From: Blepharisma japonicum
Taxonomy: Eukaryota > Ciliophora > Heterotrichea > Heterotrichida > Blepharismidae
DNA: 64,000 nt
Assembly: GCA_949751835.1 (NCBI GenBank)
Contig: CATKHK010000011.1
Span: 248,327 to 312,326, forward strand
Reading direction: 5' to 3'
Part shown: piece by piece, positions 33,320 to 43,703 of the stretch
Layout: every line of letters begins with the position of its first letter
How positions within the stretch are numbered: position 1 is the first letter of the stretch
The notes under the pieces: generated by a model
Databases searched by the model: none
Seen by the model: only the letters and a program-made list of their open reading frames with translations
What the model was told of the DNA's origin: nothing
Translations under genes and position numbers: made by a program

Positions 33320-33640
33320 TATGGTTTTATTATAGATTGGGTAAGATTGTCACTTTATCTCATAAATGACAATATTTTTTGATATGAATTAATCATGTTT
33401 TAAATTTTATCTCAATAGATAATATTCCTAAAATTATTGTATAAGAGTTAAAGAACAAAGCTAAAACGGATAGTATAAAATTTGCATTAAATCTTAGTTT
33501 TCGTAACTAAATTTTTGGGTTATTCCAATAGATCCAATTCATGAAAAATTATGCTTTTACAACTTTATTTATATCTTTATAAATACTCTGATAAATGCTT
33601 ATTACCAGCAAGCTAAGCTATCAAGTAAATATTGATAAAA
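33320..33640. other. Intergenic, 321 bp
   Basis: Divergent spacer between the PLAC8 gene and the cNMP-binding gene. AT-rich; no ORF, RNA or repeat is visible. Confidence 0.45.
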
Positions 33641-35023
33641 ATGGATGAAAAGAGTATTGAAAAAAATAATGAAATTCTTTTAGGAAGGAACAAAGCATTC
33701 TATCATCGAAAAGCTATAAAATACCTGCACAACTTTTTTTCAAATCAGCCTAGCAACGGAAATAAGCTGCTGAATTCTACTCTCCCTATAAAGCAGCCTA
33801 AACATATTGAAATCAATAATTCGTTTGTCTCCCAATCTCCTCCGAAAAAATTATCAAATCATACAAAGAGTATTTCACTTGCAAAGCTATTAACTATATC
33901 CAATCACCCAAAAAGAGCACCTACTCGACCAAGTTCATCTACTTTATCCTCAAAATCTCTTGGTTTCAAAATGAAAGAAGTCCAAGAACAAAAAAATATT
34001 ATCAATTTCAACAAGCGGCGAACAAAAATCACACTTTTGGAAGAGCCACTGCAAATTACTGAAGCAAGTCCGACATCAATTTTGCCAGAAGGGAAAACTC
34101 TTACCCAGCAAGCACTAAATTTTGTTATAAAAGAACTTAAGCGTCCAGATCGGGATATTGAGAAATTATATCATGTCACAAAGAAGTTAAAATTTTTTGC
34201 ACAATATAATGAAAATATTGTGAAAATGCTTTTACAGTCTGCTGAATATGAATTTTATGCTAAAGGCGATTTTATCTTTAGAGAAGGGGATGATGGAAGA
34301 CATATATGGATAATTTTAAGTGGTTCTGTGTCTGTTCAAAAAGAAACTGATGAGACTACATCAGTTCCGTGAATAATTAATTCAAGATATGATGGAGAAG
34401 TCATAGGAGAATATGCAATTGTGAGAGGAAGCGTCAATATTGAGGCAGCTAAGCGAAGTGCGACATGTTTTGCTGGAGAAACCTGCCATATGCTAAAAAT
34501 TAGTTCTGATGATTACATTCATGCTGTTCAAAGTCACATTGACACTGAAGGCTCAATTTTGAAATTTTTAAGAGAACTAAAAGCATTAGAAAAAATCCCT
34601 TCAATTGATCTCAAGTTATTATCCAATACAATCTCACAGCAATATTACACACTAAATCAAGTAATTCTGAATGCTGGAGAGGTCCCTAAAGGAATGTACA
34701 TCATTTATAATGGAAGAGTTAGAATTTCTTATCCTACAAAAATCCCTAAAATTAACTATATAAAACAAAAAGTATTTTACACTGAATCTATGAAGGATTT
34801 GTACTTACCACGTGGTATGTATTTTGGGCAGAGAATTTTGATGGGAGATAAGACACCTTGCTCTTATAAAATCACTTCTGAGAGTGCAGAAACTATTCTC
34901 CTGATGATCACTCATCATGTATTTTTCTTATTATATAATCCGTATAGAGATGAAACATTGCAATATTTAGCAGAGACTCCACAGTATGACATTAAGGTTC
35001 CAGTTCCTTTAAGATTTGAATAG
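33641..35023 (+). CDS. Protein with two cyclic-nucleotide-binding domains
   Basis: 460 residues from ATG 33641 to TAG, with one TGA-Trp at 34370-34372. The first ~170 residues are basic and disordered. The first cNBD (about 195-300) reads YEFYAKGDFIFREGDDGRH, then GEVIGEYAIVRGS and AAKRSATCFA, the phosphate-binding-cassette region with its Arg. The second (about 310-440) has YYTLNQVILNAGEVPKGMYI and a degenerate cassette (MYFGQRILMGDKTPCSYKI). There is no kinase domain and no PKA inhibitor motif, so it resembles the cNMP-sensor proteins of ciliate axonemes and basal bodies. Ligand binding by domain 1 is plausible and by domain 2 doubtful. Confidence 0.8.
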
Positions 35024-35153
35024 CTTGCACATAATTTAAATTTATTACTGTAATAATTTTATAAATGTTTGGAATCAATATTAGTAATAATTAAATATAA
35101 ATAAAGCAATATTTAACACATAATTATTTTGAATTGCCACATCTAATAATAAA

Positions 35154-36731
35154 TTAATCTCTAAACCATCTTTGTCTTTCACCATTTTTCCACAATCCCC
35201 TTCTTGTTTCTCCGGCAACTGAAGTGTAGTAGCCTTCTCCATGCTGCTTTCCTCTTTCCCAATTTCCTCTAAATATTCTGCCATCTGGCCAGAAATACTC
35301 CCCATAGCCATGTTTTTCATTATCTTGATAGTTTCCTTGATACATTCTTCCATCTGGCCATTTAAATATTCCATTTCCATTGAGTTTTCCATTTCCCCAC
35401 TCTCCTTCATAGCTTCTCCCATCAGGCCACATATAAATCCCTTTTCCCCACATAAGATTATTATGGAAGCCTCCTCTATATTCATTTCCACTGTTCCATT
35501 TAAAAATCCCTTGCCCTTCTTTTTTTCCTGCCACAAATTGTCCATCATACTTTGACCCATCTGGCCACTCTTCAACTCCATTGCCATGAGGCAAATCGTC
35601 AAAGAAGGTTCCAACATATTTTACACCATTCATATGATAATAGATCCCTGGTCCATGTGCTTTATTTTCAAACCAATCTCCTTCATATACATCTCGAAGT
35701 CTATGAATTAATCTCCCAAAGCCATTTTGCTTATCATCGAAAAACCCACCTTCATATGAAACTCCTTCAGGCCATATGACTTTTCCTTTGCCTTCTCTGC
35801 CTGTTTTTCTCTTATTTAGCTCGCCTTTATAAATATATTCAGTAGTGGTGCCATCTTTTCTTAATTCATTCGAGACTTCAGCATTCCTCTTTGGGCGCTT
35901 TGCCGTTAAGTCAAGAGGGAGTTTTTCTAATACCCCTTGATCATTTCTTGCATAGTAATAATAATGATCTTGAGAAAACTGCAGCTTCCCCAACTGGGCT
36001 TCTATTTCTCCTATGTGGGGATAAAGTTTATAAAATTCTGTAATTTTCTGTTCTGCACTTTTTTCTCCGACTCTTTTATTAGAAGATTCTTCAACTTTCC
36101 CCAGCACTTGGGCAATAGCTGCAAACGTCGAAATTTTTATAATTTTTTGTTTTGACTCAGAAGCTCCTTTTAATGCACATTCATCGATATACTTTAATAA
36201 AAGTTCATAGATCGCTTCAGTGTCATAGTCTATTTCATCATGATAAGAAATTTCACCTAATGTTGACTCTAATAAAGAGCAGCCTTCATAGAAGGAGTCT
36301 TCTTGCTCTGGAAGTTTCTCTTGGAAAATCATTCTTGTTGACTCAAAATTGGTTACAAGATTCATGATTTGACGAATTTTTAGTTTATTGGTATAAATTC
36401 TATCAATTCAAACTTCCATTTGGGCTGTTCTCAAGGTAAGATCAGGGCGATGCTTAAGATTTTCATTTTCAAAAATGTACTCGATAGTGGGAGAATCATT
36501 GCCGAAAGTGACTGTAAAGTATACTTTCACTGTGGCTTCTGGGACTGGTTTAGACGAAGTTGGCTTGCTGAATTCTGCGATATATCTAAATAGCAGTTAC
36601 TTGAAGTCATTATAGTTTCTTTCAACAAATCTTACCATATAGTAATATCTTTCTGTTCAATTGCTGATGAGCTGTTCCACTGATTTTTTGCCTTCATCTA
36701 TCCAAATTTCTTTATCTTGATTCTCTTCCAT
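35154..36731 (-). CDS. MORN-repeat protein
   Basis: 520 residues after removal of one 15-nt intron. The N-terminal ~290 residues are helical and charged, with several TGA-Trp, and have no recognised fold. The C-terminal ~220 residues hold nine to ten MORN repeats (YxGxWxxGxxxGxGxxxWPDG), for example SYEGEWGNGKLNGNGIFKWP. MORN arrays bind phospholipids or proteins at the cortex, basal bodies and axonemal radial spokes (RSPH1/RSPH10B); a cortical or axonemal role is inferred. ATG is at 36731 and TAA at 35154-35156. Convergent with the double-cNBD gene, divergent from eL20. Confidence 0.85.
36586..36600 (-). other. 15-nt intron
   Basis: On the minus strand it reads GTAACTGCTATTTAG, inside a Lys codon of the MORN gene. 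Unspliced, a TAA falls in frame; spliced, NYNDFK|YIAEF is restored. Confidence 0.8.
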
Positions 36732-36940
36732 GGTTTTTAAATATTTCTCAAGTAAAACTTATTAAAATTAACAGAATGTAATGAGTATCATGGAAAGCTA
36801 ATTCAGTGACTTTTAAAATATTTTAAACCTATTTTTTATGCTAAAAATTTAATTCTTTGTTTTATGATACCTATTTAGGGCTTTATGGTTCTTGCTTAAT
36901 CCTTTGATTACCTTAATTAAGATGATCATAATAATAAGCA

Positions 36941-37501
36941 ATGGTGAAAAGCGACCCTACACTCGCAATGCACATTAGAGAGTATATCATTGCTGGCAGA
37001 AGACTTCCATCAGAAAAAGACGAAAATCCTACCATCTATAGGATGAGAATCTTTGCAAGTGATGAAGTCAAAGCCAAATCAAGATTTTGGTATTTCGTAA
37101 AGAGAATGAACAAAATCAAGCCATCTCACGGCGAAATCGTTTCTGTCAAGGAAATCAAAGAAAAAAGAACTTTACATGCCAAAACCTATGGTATTACTTT
37201 GAGATACGAAACTAGGACTGGAGTCACTAACATGTACAAAGAATACAGAGAAACTTCATTATGTGGTGCAATTGGCAGACTTTATATGGATATGGCAGGC
37301 CGCCACAGAGCAAGACCTGAAACAATTCATATTGTCCACACTAAAGTGTTGCACACCTATGATCAAGTTAAGCGTTCAACCACTGGACAATTTTATAACT
37401 CAAAAATCAGATTCCCACTATTGCACGAAACTGTGAGAGCACCTTCTAAAGCCCTGAGATCAACTTTTGTAGCTGCAAGACCTCTTACTCGTAGCCACTA
37501 A
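36941..37501 (+). CDS. RPL18A: 60S ribosomal protein eL20 (L18a)
   Basis: 186 residues, full length for the family, with no TGA codon. Clear eL20 signatures: IREYIIAGRRLPSEKDENPT, FWYFVKRMNKIKPSHGEIVS, GITLRYETRTGVTNMYKEYR and GAIGRLYMDMAGRHRARPET. It is a structural protein of the large ribosomal subunit near the central protuberance/5S region. The start ATG lies 209 bp from the divergent MORN gene. The TGG-only Trp usage fits a highly expressed gene. Confidence 0.97.
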   Translation: MVKSDPTLAMHIREYIIAGRRLPSEKDENPTIYRMRIFASDEVKAKSRFWYFVKRMNKIKPSHGEIVSVKEIKEKRTLHAKTYGITLRYETRTGVTNMYKEYRETSLCGAIGRLYMDMAGRHRARPETIHIVHTKVLHTYDQVKRSTTGQFYNSKIRFPLLHETVRAPSKALRSTFVAARPLTRSH

Positions 37502-37660
37502 CTAACTTAGTTATTAAATTCAGTCTTCTTAGTTTTTATTTATCAAACTCTCAAGCCATTTTAATTAAATACAGGTTTCTCTAATGGCATACTCAGTTAT
37601 AGAGAGAATGAATTACATTATTTTAATTTAAAATAGATAATTAATCTCATCTTATGTAGG
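37502..37660. other. 3' spacer after eL20
   Basis: AT-rich sequence between the eL20 stop and the decayed minus-strand frame. Nothing recognisable. Confidence 0.4.
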
Positions 37661-38078
37661 CAGATAAAATATAAATTTTTAATTGACATACATTTAAACT
37701 AATATTTCTAGCTATTAAATAATATAATTCATTATTTAATCTTATGAAAATCTTTGAAACTCCTGATTCATATATCCCAGATAGCAGATTCAAAGATTTT
37801 TCTCCTTTTGCTCTATTTTTTCCTAAGTAAATCTCGCTGAGATGAATAATTTAAAGGCTTATATATGTGTGATGCACGTATTGGTCATCTTCTGTTCTGA
37901 CCTCAATCTTGCAATAGCTTCTATTAAATTTATTGCTTATTTTTAAGCGCATTCATTTAAAGATAGTTTTCCCCATTACTTTCTTCAATATTGAGCTTTA
38001 AAATCCTATAAGCTTGAATTAGGTAGAATCTGAATCATTAGGAGCTGAATATCCTGCCTTATTATATTGTTTTGACAT
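37661..38078 (-). pseudogene. Coding-like frame interrupted only by TAA codons
   Basis: From ATG 38078 one minus-strand frame can be followed for roughly 140 codons. It reads MSKQYNKAGYSAPNDSDST, later MGKTIFKWMRLKISNKFNRS and CKIEVRTEDDQYVHHTYISL, then IIHLSEIYLGKNRAKGEKSL. It is broken by TAA at 38019-38021, 37998-38000 and 37851-37853; one TGA falls where Trp would be. I see no GT..AG intron that would remove these stops and no frameshift. It is most likely an eroding host gene of unknown family. Chance openness in AT-rich DNA cannot be excluded. The flank 38079-38231 shows nothing. Confidence 0.35.
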
Positions 38079-38231
38079 TTTAGATAATATTTTATATAAG
38101 AATTTTTATTATGCATTTACCTAAATCAAATGAAATGATAAATTGAGTATTAGAAAATAGTTAAAATGTTACCACATTTGCCGAAATGGTATGCAAATAA
38201 TTTTCATATATAATTTATAATAATATTTAAC

Positions 38232-40085
38232 TTATTGGTTTTCCCATCCAATTTCCTGCAAAAAATTTTCAATGCTCTTTTCTTTTCCTTTAGTTTTTAC
38301 ATCAGTAACTTCTTCAGCTACAGTTAATTTGGTTTTACTTTTCTTTTTGCTGCATTTTGAAATCTCATAAATTTCCTGCATATTTTTTGGTATTTGATTC
38401 TCGTCAACTTCAGTATTTTCTAACAACTCATCAATATTTGCATAGTCAAACACAGCAGTTTTTTCTTTTTTCTTTGGAGCTAGATTTTCTGAGTTATTTA
38501 ATCCTTTAATATAGTCTGCTTTGCTTTTTTCCTTTATTATTTTAAGTAAATGATAAGCAGTTCTTTTTTCATCTAAATCGCTGCAGAAATCATATATGGA
38601 TTCTGGCGAAATTCCGTCTTGCTTTGACAGCTTTTGGTAAAGTGAAAAGTATGGCAAGTTTTGTGATTTGTCCCAGCCTGAAGAAATAAAAATATCTTGT
38701 GAGCTATCTCTTGGTTTAAAAGATTCTTTTTGAGTGAAATGTTTGAGGATATATTTGGAGTATTTTAGGATAAAAGGGGATGAGTCTATTGTTGATAGCT
38801 CTTCAACTGTCTTAGGCTTAGCTTTTGCTATTTTTATTAATGAAGACTGTGAAACTAAGAATTCTGGGCTTTCATCTTCCATTCTTGCAATCAAGTCTCT
38901 AAATTGGCCTAGCTTGTTTAGATTTTTGTCTGGATTCTGAAAAGAGTATTCTCCTTTTATATAAGAATTCAAGCAAAGCTGCTTCGAAGTTTCAAGTACC
39001 GAAAGCACAAAAGAAAGATGGTGGATCCCTATATTCATTGCCTTGTGTATTAATTCTTCTTTAACTTTATCATAAATAAACAGTAAATAATGAGTGTCCA
39101 TTCTTGCATATTTAATCATATCGTCTGTTAATGGTCTCAGTCTCCAATCTGCAAGCTGGTATCGCTTATCAGCATCAATAGCACAATATTCTTTCAATAA
39201 AAATGCCAAGCTGAAAGAGCTTTTATTAAGCTCTCTGGATGCTATTCCTGTATCAAACATATTTACTAGATAAAGCCCAAAATCTCTTTGAAGCCAATAA
39301 ATATCATTTATGGCTCCATGCATAACCTTGACTATTTTTGGATTTGCAAAAACTTCTCCAAGTAGATGGATTTTGTCAGGAATTTTTAAAGGATCAATAA
39401 TATAATCCTTAAATCTAGTAGAAATTTGGATTAAACATAGAAATCCTTGATAGCTTCTTAGCGAATGGTGTTCCAAGTCTACAGCAATTTCTCGCTCATT
39501 GCTTATTTCTTCGATTGCTTTTTCTAAGTCACTTAAATTGTCCACAATTTGGAGAGGAGTAGACTCTAAATCGGGAAAATAAGAATCAATCGGGTTTACT
39601 TGCCATTTGGTAAATTCTAGTGTTTCGAGCTCATTTTTATAAGGGTTATTAAATAATAATGGAGGAAGTTTAGTCGACAAGTCACCGAAGCGCATTTGTT
39701 GAGCTTTCAAGGTATAATCAATCATTTCTTCTTTCCCATGAAATTTGTTTAGGAGTTTCGGGATGAATGGAAATGAAGAATTGTCTATTATAAAAGGAAA
39801 GGAATTTTGGGGCTTTGGAAGCAAGTATGCATTAGATTCTTGTAAAGCCAGAGGAATTCCTGCATATATTGCAGAAAACTCATCTTGAAGTGCATATTTG
39901 TATGAGGTATCTTCTATAGTAGCATAGGCGTTTTCATCATTTTGGACTAGATTTTCGTTATTAGCAGAATAATCTGTGAATTCATTGAAAAAGCTATAAT
40001 ATTGTGACGAAGATCCCTCCCACATCGATGAGTAAAAGTCTCTCATACTTTGAGGATCTAAAATACTGTTAGAATATTCAGACAT
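38232..40085 (-). CDS. EXOSC10: Nuclear exosome 3'-5' exonuclease RRP6/EXOSC10
   Basis: 617 residues with no TGA. The N-terminal PMC2NT-like part has LPKPQNSFPFIIDNSSFPFI. The DEDD-y exonuclease domain (about 180-345) has EIAVDLEHHSLRSYQGFLCL (first Asp and Glu), HGAINDIYWLQRDFG, FDTGIASREL and YARMDTHYLLFIYD (Tyr and last Asp). An HRDC domain follows near 385-440 (FRDLIARMEDESPEFLVSQS). The tail is Lys-rich, as in other exosome lassos. RRP6 trims rRNA, snoRNA and aberrant nuclear RNA with the exosome core. It starts at ATG 40085, 186 bp from the divergent C2-PX gene. Confidence 0.95.
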   Translation of the reverse strand: MSEYSNSILDPQSMRDFYSSMWEGSSSQYYSFFNEFTDYSANNENLVQNDENAYATIEDTSYKYALQDEFSAIYAGIPLALQESNAYLLPKPQNSFPFIIDNSSFPFIPKLLNKFHGKEEMIDYTLKAQQMRFGDLSTKLPPLLFNNPYKNELETLEFTKWQVNPIDSYFPDLESTPLQIVDNLSDLEKAIEEISNEREIAVDLEHHSLRSYQGFLCLIQISTRFKDYIIDPLKIPDKIHLLGEVFANPKIVKVMHGAINDIYWLQRDFGLYLVNMFDTGIASRELNKSSFSLAFLLKEYCAIDADKRYQLADWRLRPLTDDMIKYARMDTHYLLFIYDKVKEELIHKAMNIGIHHLSFVLSVLETSKQLCLNSYIKGEYSFQNPDKNLNKLGQFRDLIARMEDESPEFLVSQSSLIKIAKAKPKTVEELSTIDSSPFILKYSKYILKHFTQKESFKPRDSSQDIFISSGWDKSQNLPYFSLYQKLSKQDGISPESIYDFCSDLDEKRTAYHLLKIIKEKSKADYIKGLNNSENLAPKKKEKTAVFDYANIDELLENTEVDENQIPKNMQEIYEISKCSKKKSKTKLTVAEEVTDVKTKGKEKSIENFLQEIGWENQ

Positions 40086-40271
40086 TAAATTTATATCTAA
40101 CGAGAAATTCCCCTTTTAAATAGAAAATACCGTTAACACCCAAAAAATTATTTAAAGCTAATCTGACACTATTGTGATTATTTTTTGACTATTTACTCAA
40201 AAAAATAAAAATGTTAAATCGTTAAGACCGATCGGAAAATCATAAAGAAGGATGATTGTAATATCTTTATT

Positions 40272-41126
40272 ATGGCATCTTCGTTAACTACAACAGATTC
40301 CTATTCTGAATATGGGTACCTTAGGTATCCTTATTTGTCGGTTAAAGTTATAGAATTGAGAAATTTAGAAAGTTTCAGCGAAAATTCACAAGAATTCAGC
40401 CCTTATATCAAATTTACAAGAGATTCCTATTCCTTTAAAACAAGGCCTAAACAAACCAAAAACTCTGCCTTTTATATGGAAAACTTTGATATTCAGTTAG
40501 ACGGATTTGAAAGTTTGACTTGCTGCTTGATGGACCACGATGAATTTGATGGAGATATTGTTATATCTGGAGTTATTTTTTCTATAGAAACACTCAAACA
40601 GTGAAAAAGTACGAAGCAGCTGTGAATTAAGTTCAGCGAAAATGATTTATCAGAAACTTTTAGCAGTTTGGAAGATGGATGTCTTAAGACATTCACTGAA
40701 GACATGGAAGAAAAATATCCTGATAATTCTAAAACCCCCTTAGTTTTGCTGGAATTTTCTTATTTTGGACTAGAAACCTCAAAAGAAATCCAAATAGAAA
40801 TTATTAGTTATGAAACTATTATAAAAGAAGGAGAAGTGTTTACTGAGTACCAAATGCTTTTGACCAGAAAAGATGGAATTAATTGGAAAGTTAAATTTAG
40901 ATATTCACAGCTCAGAGAAATAAGATCAAAACTTATAAAAAAATTTCGGGAAATAAAATATTTAAGATTTCCAAGCAAAACATTTACAATAAAAAGTAAA
41001 TTAAAAGGTAAGGTTGTTGAAAGAAGAAAAATAGAAATAGAAAACTTTTTGAATTGCGTGGTTAGAGGGCAATACCAAAATCACTGCAAAGAGTTTAATG
41101 AATTTTTAAGTCTCCCTGATATATAA
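40272..41126 (+). CDS. C2-like and PX domain protein
   Basis: 284 residues with two TGA-Trp codons (40602, 40632). The N-terminal half resembles a C2 domain: YLSVKVIELRNLESFS..PYIKFTRDSYSFKTR..CLMDHDEFDGDIVISGV. The C-terminal half is a PX domain: EVFTEYQMLLTRKDGINWKV, KFRYSQLREIRSKLIKKF and FPSKTFTIKSKLKGKVVERR-type proline/basic loop, ending in FLSLPDI. PX domains bind PI3P on endosomes. C2 plus PX suggests an endosomal membrane-binding or sorting role. The C2 assignment is weaker than the PX. Confidence 0.75.
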
Positions 41127-41265
41127 TCTAAAATTCATCAGTGTTTTCACATATTTTAATGTTGCTTGCTTAAGATAATCTATTTATATGCTTCGCAAAT
41201 AGGCTCTCTAAGCTTATCTTGTGGTAATCTTCAAAATGCAGATATAAGTTAAATATAAATTTAAA

Positions 41266-42669
41266 ATGTCAAAAACACCGATTAAAGGGAGCACATTCAT
41301 TGCAACAGACGAAAGCAGGGACCGAAATTGAACCGAATGGGACATTGACAAAGATGAATATGAGTATTCCAGAGAAAGCTTTCAAAAAGAAAACTCAATT
41401 CTGTTTCAAGATGAGCTTGACGAAGCCCAAAGAAGCAATGAAGATTTAATTATTGACAATAGGGAACTTTATGGCTCTCACGGGCATTCAGGAAAAAGAA
41501 GGATATTTAGTGATTTAGAAGAGCCTTTAAAAAGTGAAGATATGAGGGTATTGAAATCAGCTGATGATTTTTTAAAAAACACTTCAGAATTGAAAAGCTT
41601 GTTACTGAAGAAACCTGAAAATGCTGATATAAAAGAGCCACATCTAAAATTGGTGAAAAATATCAATGAAATGCTCATAAAAAATAATTTTGAGCCTTTG
41701 GATCAAGGCATAAATGTTCAAACATTATTATGTGCTTTGAATGAAGTTTTGAGCGCTTTTGATAAGAAATATATTGATGAAAATGAAGACACAGAACTTA
41801 TTTTTAAAAAATTCTATGGTAGAAACTCTAGCCCAAAAAATCCTATGGATCTAAAAACCTTTGAATTAATATTAACTTATGAAAACAAGACAAAAGAACT
41901 TAACCAGAAAATCCAACAAATGGAAGAGAATTTACGAGACCCGAGATCCCATGGCAAATACCAAGAAATAGAAGAAAGCTATAATGAGCTGAAAAATAAT
42001 TATCACAAATTACAACAAGAATTGACGAAATCTGAATATTTAAACGAAGATTTATCGAAAAAATCTGAAGAAAATAGCGCACTCATTAGTGAAATTTGTA
42101 AAATTCTTACATTAAAAGACCCGAAATATATAATTAAAGCCGTAGTAAAGTTAGAAAAAGTTTTGCGAGCAGTTCCTCATCTTGAAAGATTTATCAAAGA
42201 TGTTTGTGTTATAGTATTCCCCGAATTAAGAGAGGAAAGAAATAAATTAATTTGTAGCCAAAGAATGGATGATGTGATCCCAAAGCTTAAAAAAGCATTT
42301 TTAGAGCTAGATCAGCTCAGAAGAGCAAAGGAAAACAGCACCAGAAATAAAAGTCCAATGGATGAAATGCGAATTAACAATCAGACTTCTTCAAGAAATA
42401 AAAGTCCTTTGGAAGAAGCCAGTAGGACTACCCCAAAAAGCACAAGACGGGATTTTTCATTTGAAGAGCAAGTTGTTCAACATTTTTGCCATCTCTATGA
42501 AATTCCTGAAGAAAAATCCATCATATTGTCTACAATAGACCAGACTTTTATTTTTGTACGCGAAATTGAATCATTTTTAAGAATATCGAGAGCTGCCTTA
42601 AGACTAGATGAAGACGTTTCACTGAATGAAGTCCTTCACAACTTAAAAGTGTTAATAAAGAATATATAA
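41266..42669 (+). CDS. Coiled-coil protein, CEP70-like C-terminus
   Basis: 467 residues from ATG 41266 to TAA, with a TGA-Trp in the N-terminal part (DRNWTEWD). The centre (about residues 195-300) is a coiled coil. The C-terminal ~60 residues (FCHLYEIPEEKSIILSTIDQ and FLRISRAALRLDEDVSL) resemble the end of the centrosomal protein CEP70, which localises to centrosomes/basal bodies and binds gamma-tubulin. The similarity is from memory and moderate. The stop lies 36 bp from that of the convergent next gene. Confidence 0.6.
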
Positions 42670-42705
42670 ATACAAACTATGATTGATTTTTACTAAAATC
42701 TAATT

Positions 42706-43638
42706 TTATACGTTGAACAAGTTTAAAAACCCAGAATCCAGTGATGAGTGGAATTGAGATGAAGGTTTAAATGATGGAGGTCTTATATTATGCTGCCTGC
42801 CCGCTGTTAAATTCGCACTTAAAACTCTTCTGCTCATCTTTTCATCCCTGTTAATAATTATTGGTACATCATAAAGCTTGCCACTCGCAGGCCGCTTAAA
42901 CATATTATCATCAAAAGCAGGACTTTTCATTGATCCCTGGATCCTTATTTTTGTTCTCGGTCTGCCTTGGGTCATTGGCCTATCTTGAACTTCACTAACA
43001 GGCAAAGCAGTCATTGGAGGGTCAATTCTTTTTTCTCTAATGACTTGGCTATTTCGAGATTCCCCTCTCCCAGATTTTAAATTTCAAAATTTTTCTGACA
43101 TTGATGAATGTGTATCTGGTGGTGTACAAGTCCCAGGAGGTAAATATAAACCTAATGCTTTAGGTGGATCTTTATGTCTTGATGGTGGACGTAGCTTTCT
43201 TTGCTCTGATTCCCTGGAAGTTGGTTTTTCGTTGATTTCTTCTAATCCAGCAATTTTGAAGCCAAAAGTGACAGGACGCTTGATATCTTCTGCATATTTT
43301 GCAGTTTTCGGTTTGATATCTGGTATTAGAACTGTATTTGTTTTTATTGGACCTATTTGAGAAGAGTTTCAGCCTGATCCTCTCATAGAAACTTTATTAT
43401 TTCCATGAGAAAAAGGTATTTCTGACAATGAATTCATTGAATTTACAGAATATTTTTGTGAAGTAGCTGGCACTTTTTGCGGGTAATATACAAGTGAATT
43501 AACGGAAGGCCCTGGAGCAGTTCCGATTCTTTTATTTTCATCCCTAAATAGTCAATACGCTGCTACAAATGGCCAAACTGAATAAGTTTTCGGCAAGTCT
43601 TCATGATTAATGCTTCGATTTATTCCTCCAGGGTGCAT
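42706..43638 (-). CDS. Hypothetical Pro/Arg/Ser-rich protein
   Basis: 310 residues from ATG 43638 to TAA, with three TGA-Trp. The N-terminal part (HEDLPKTYSVWPFVAAYWLF) is semi-ordered, the rest low-complexity. A segment KRPVTFGFKIAGLEEINEKP and a PPKALGLYLPPGTCTPPD stretch look like short linear motifs. No family is recognised. It shares a very short (65 bp) divergent spacer with the GALK2-type gene. Confidence 0.7.
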
Positions 43639-43703
43639 TTTATTAAAATTATATAATAAAATAGACTACTTTATAAGATGATTCTAGTAAAAGAGAATAA
43701 AAA

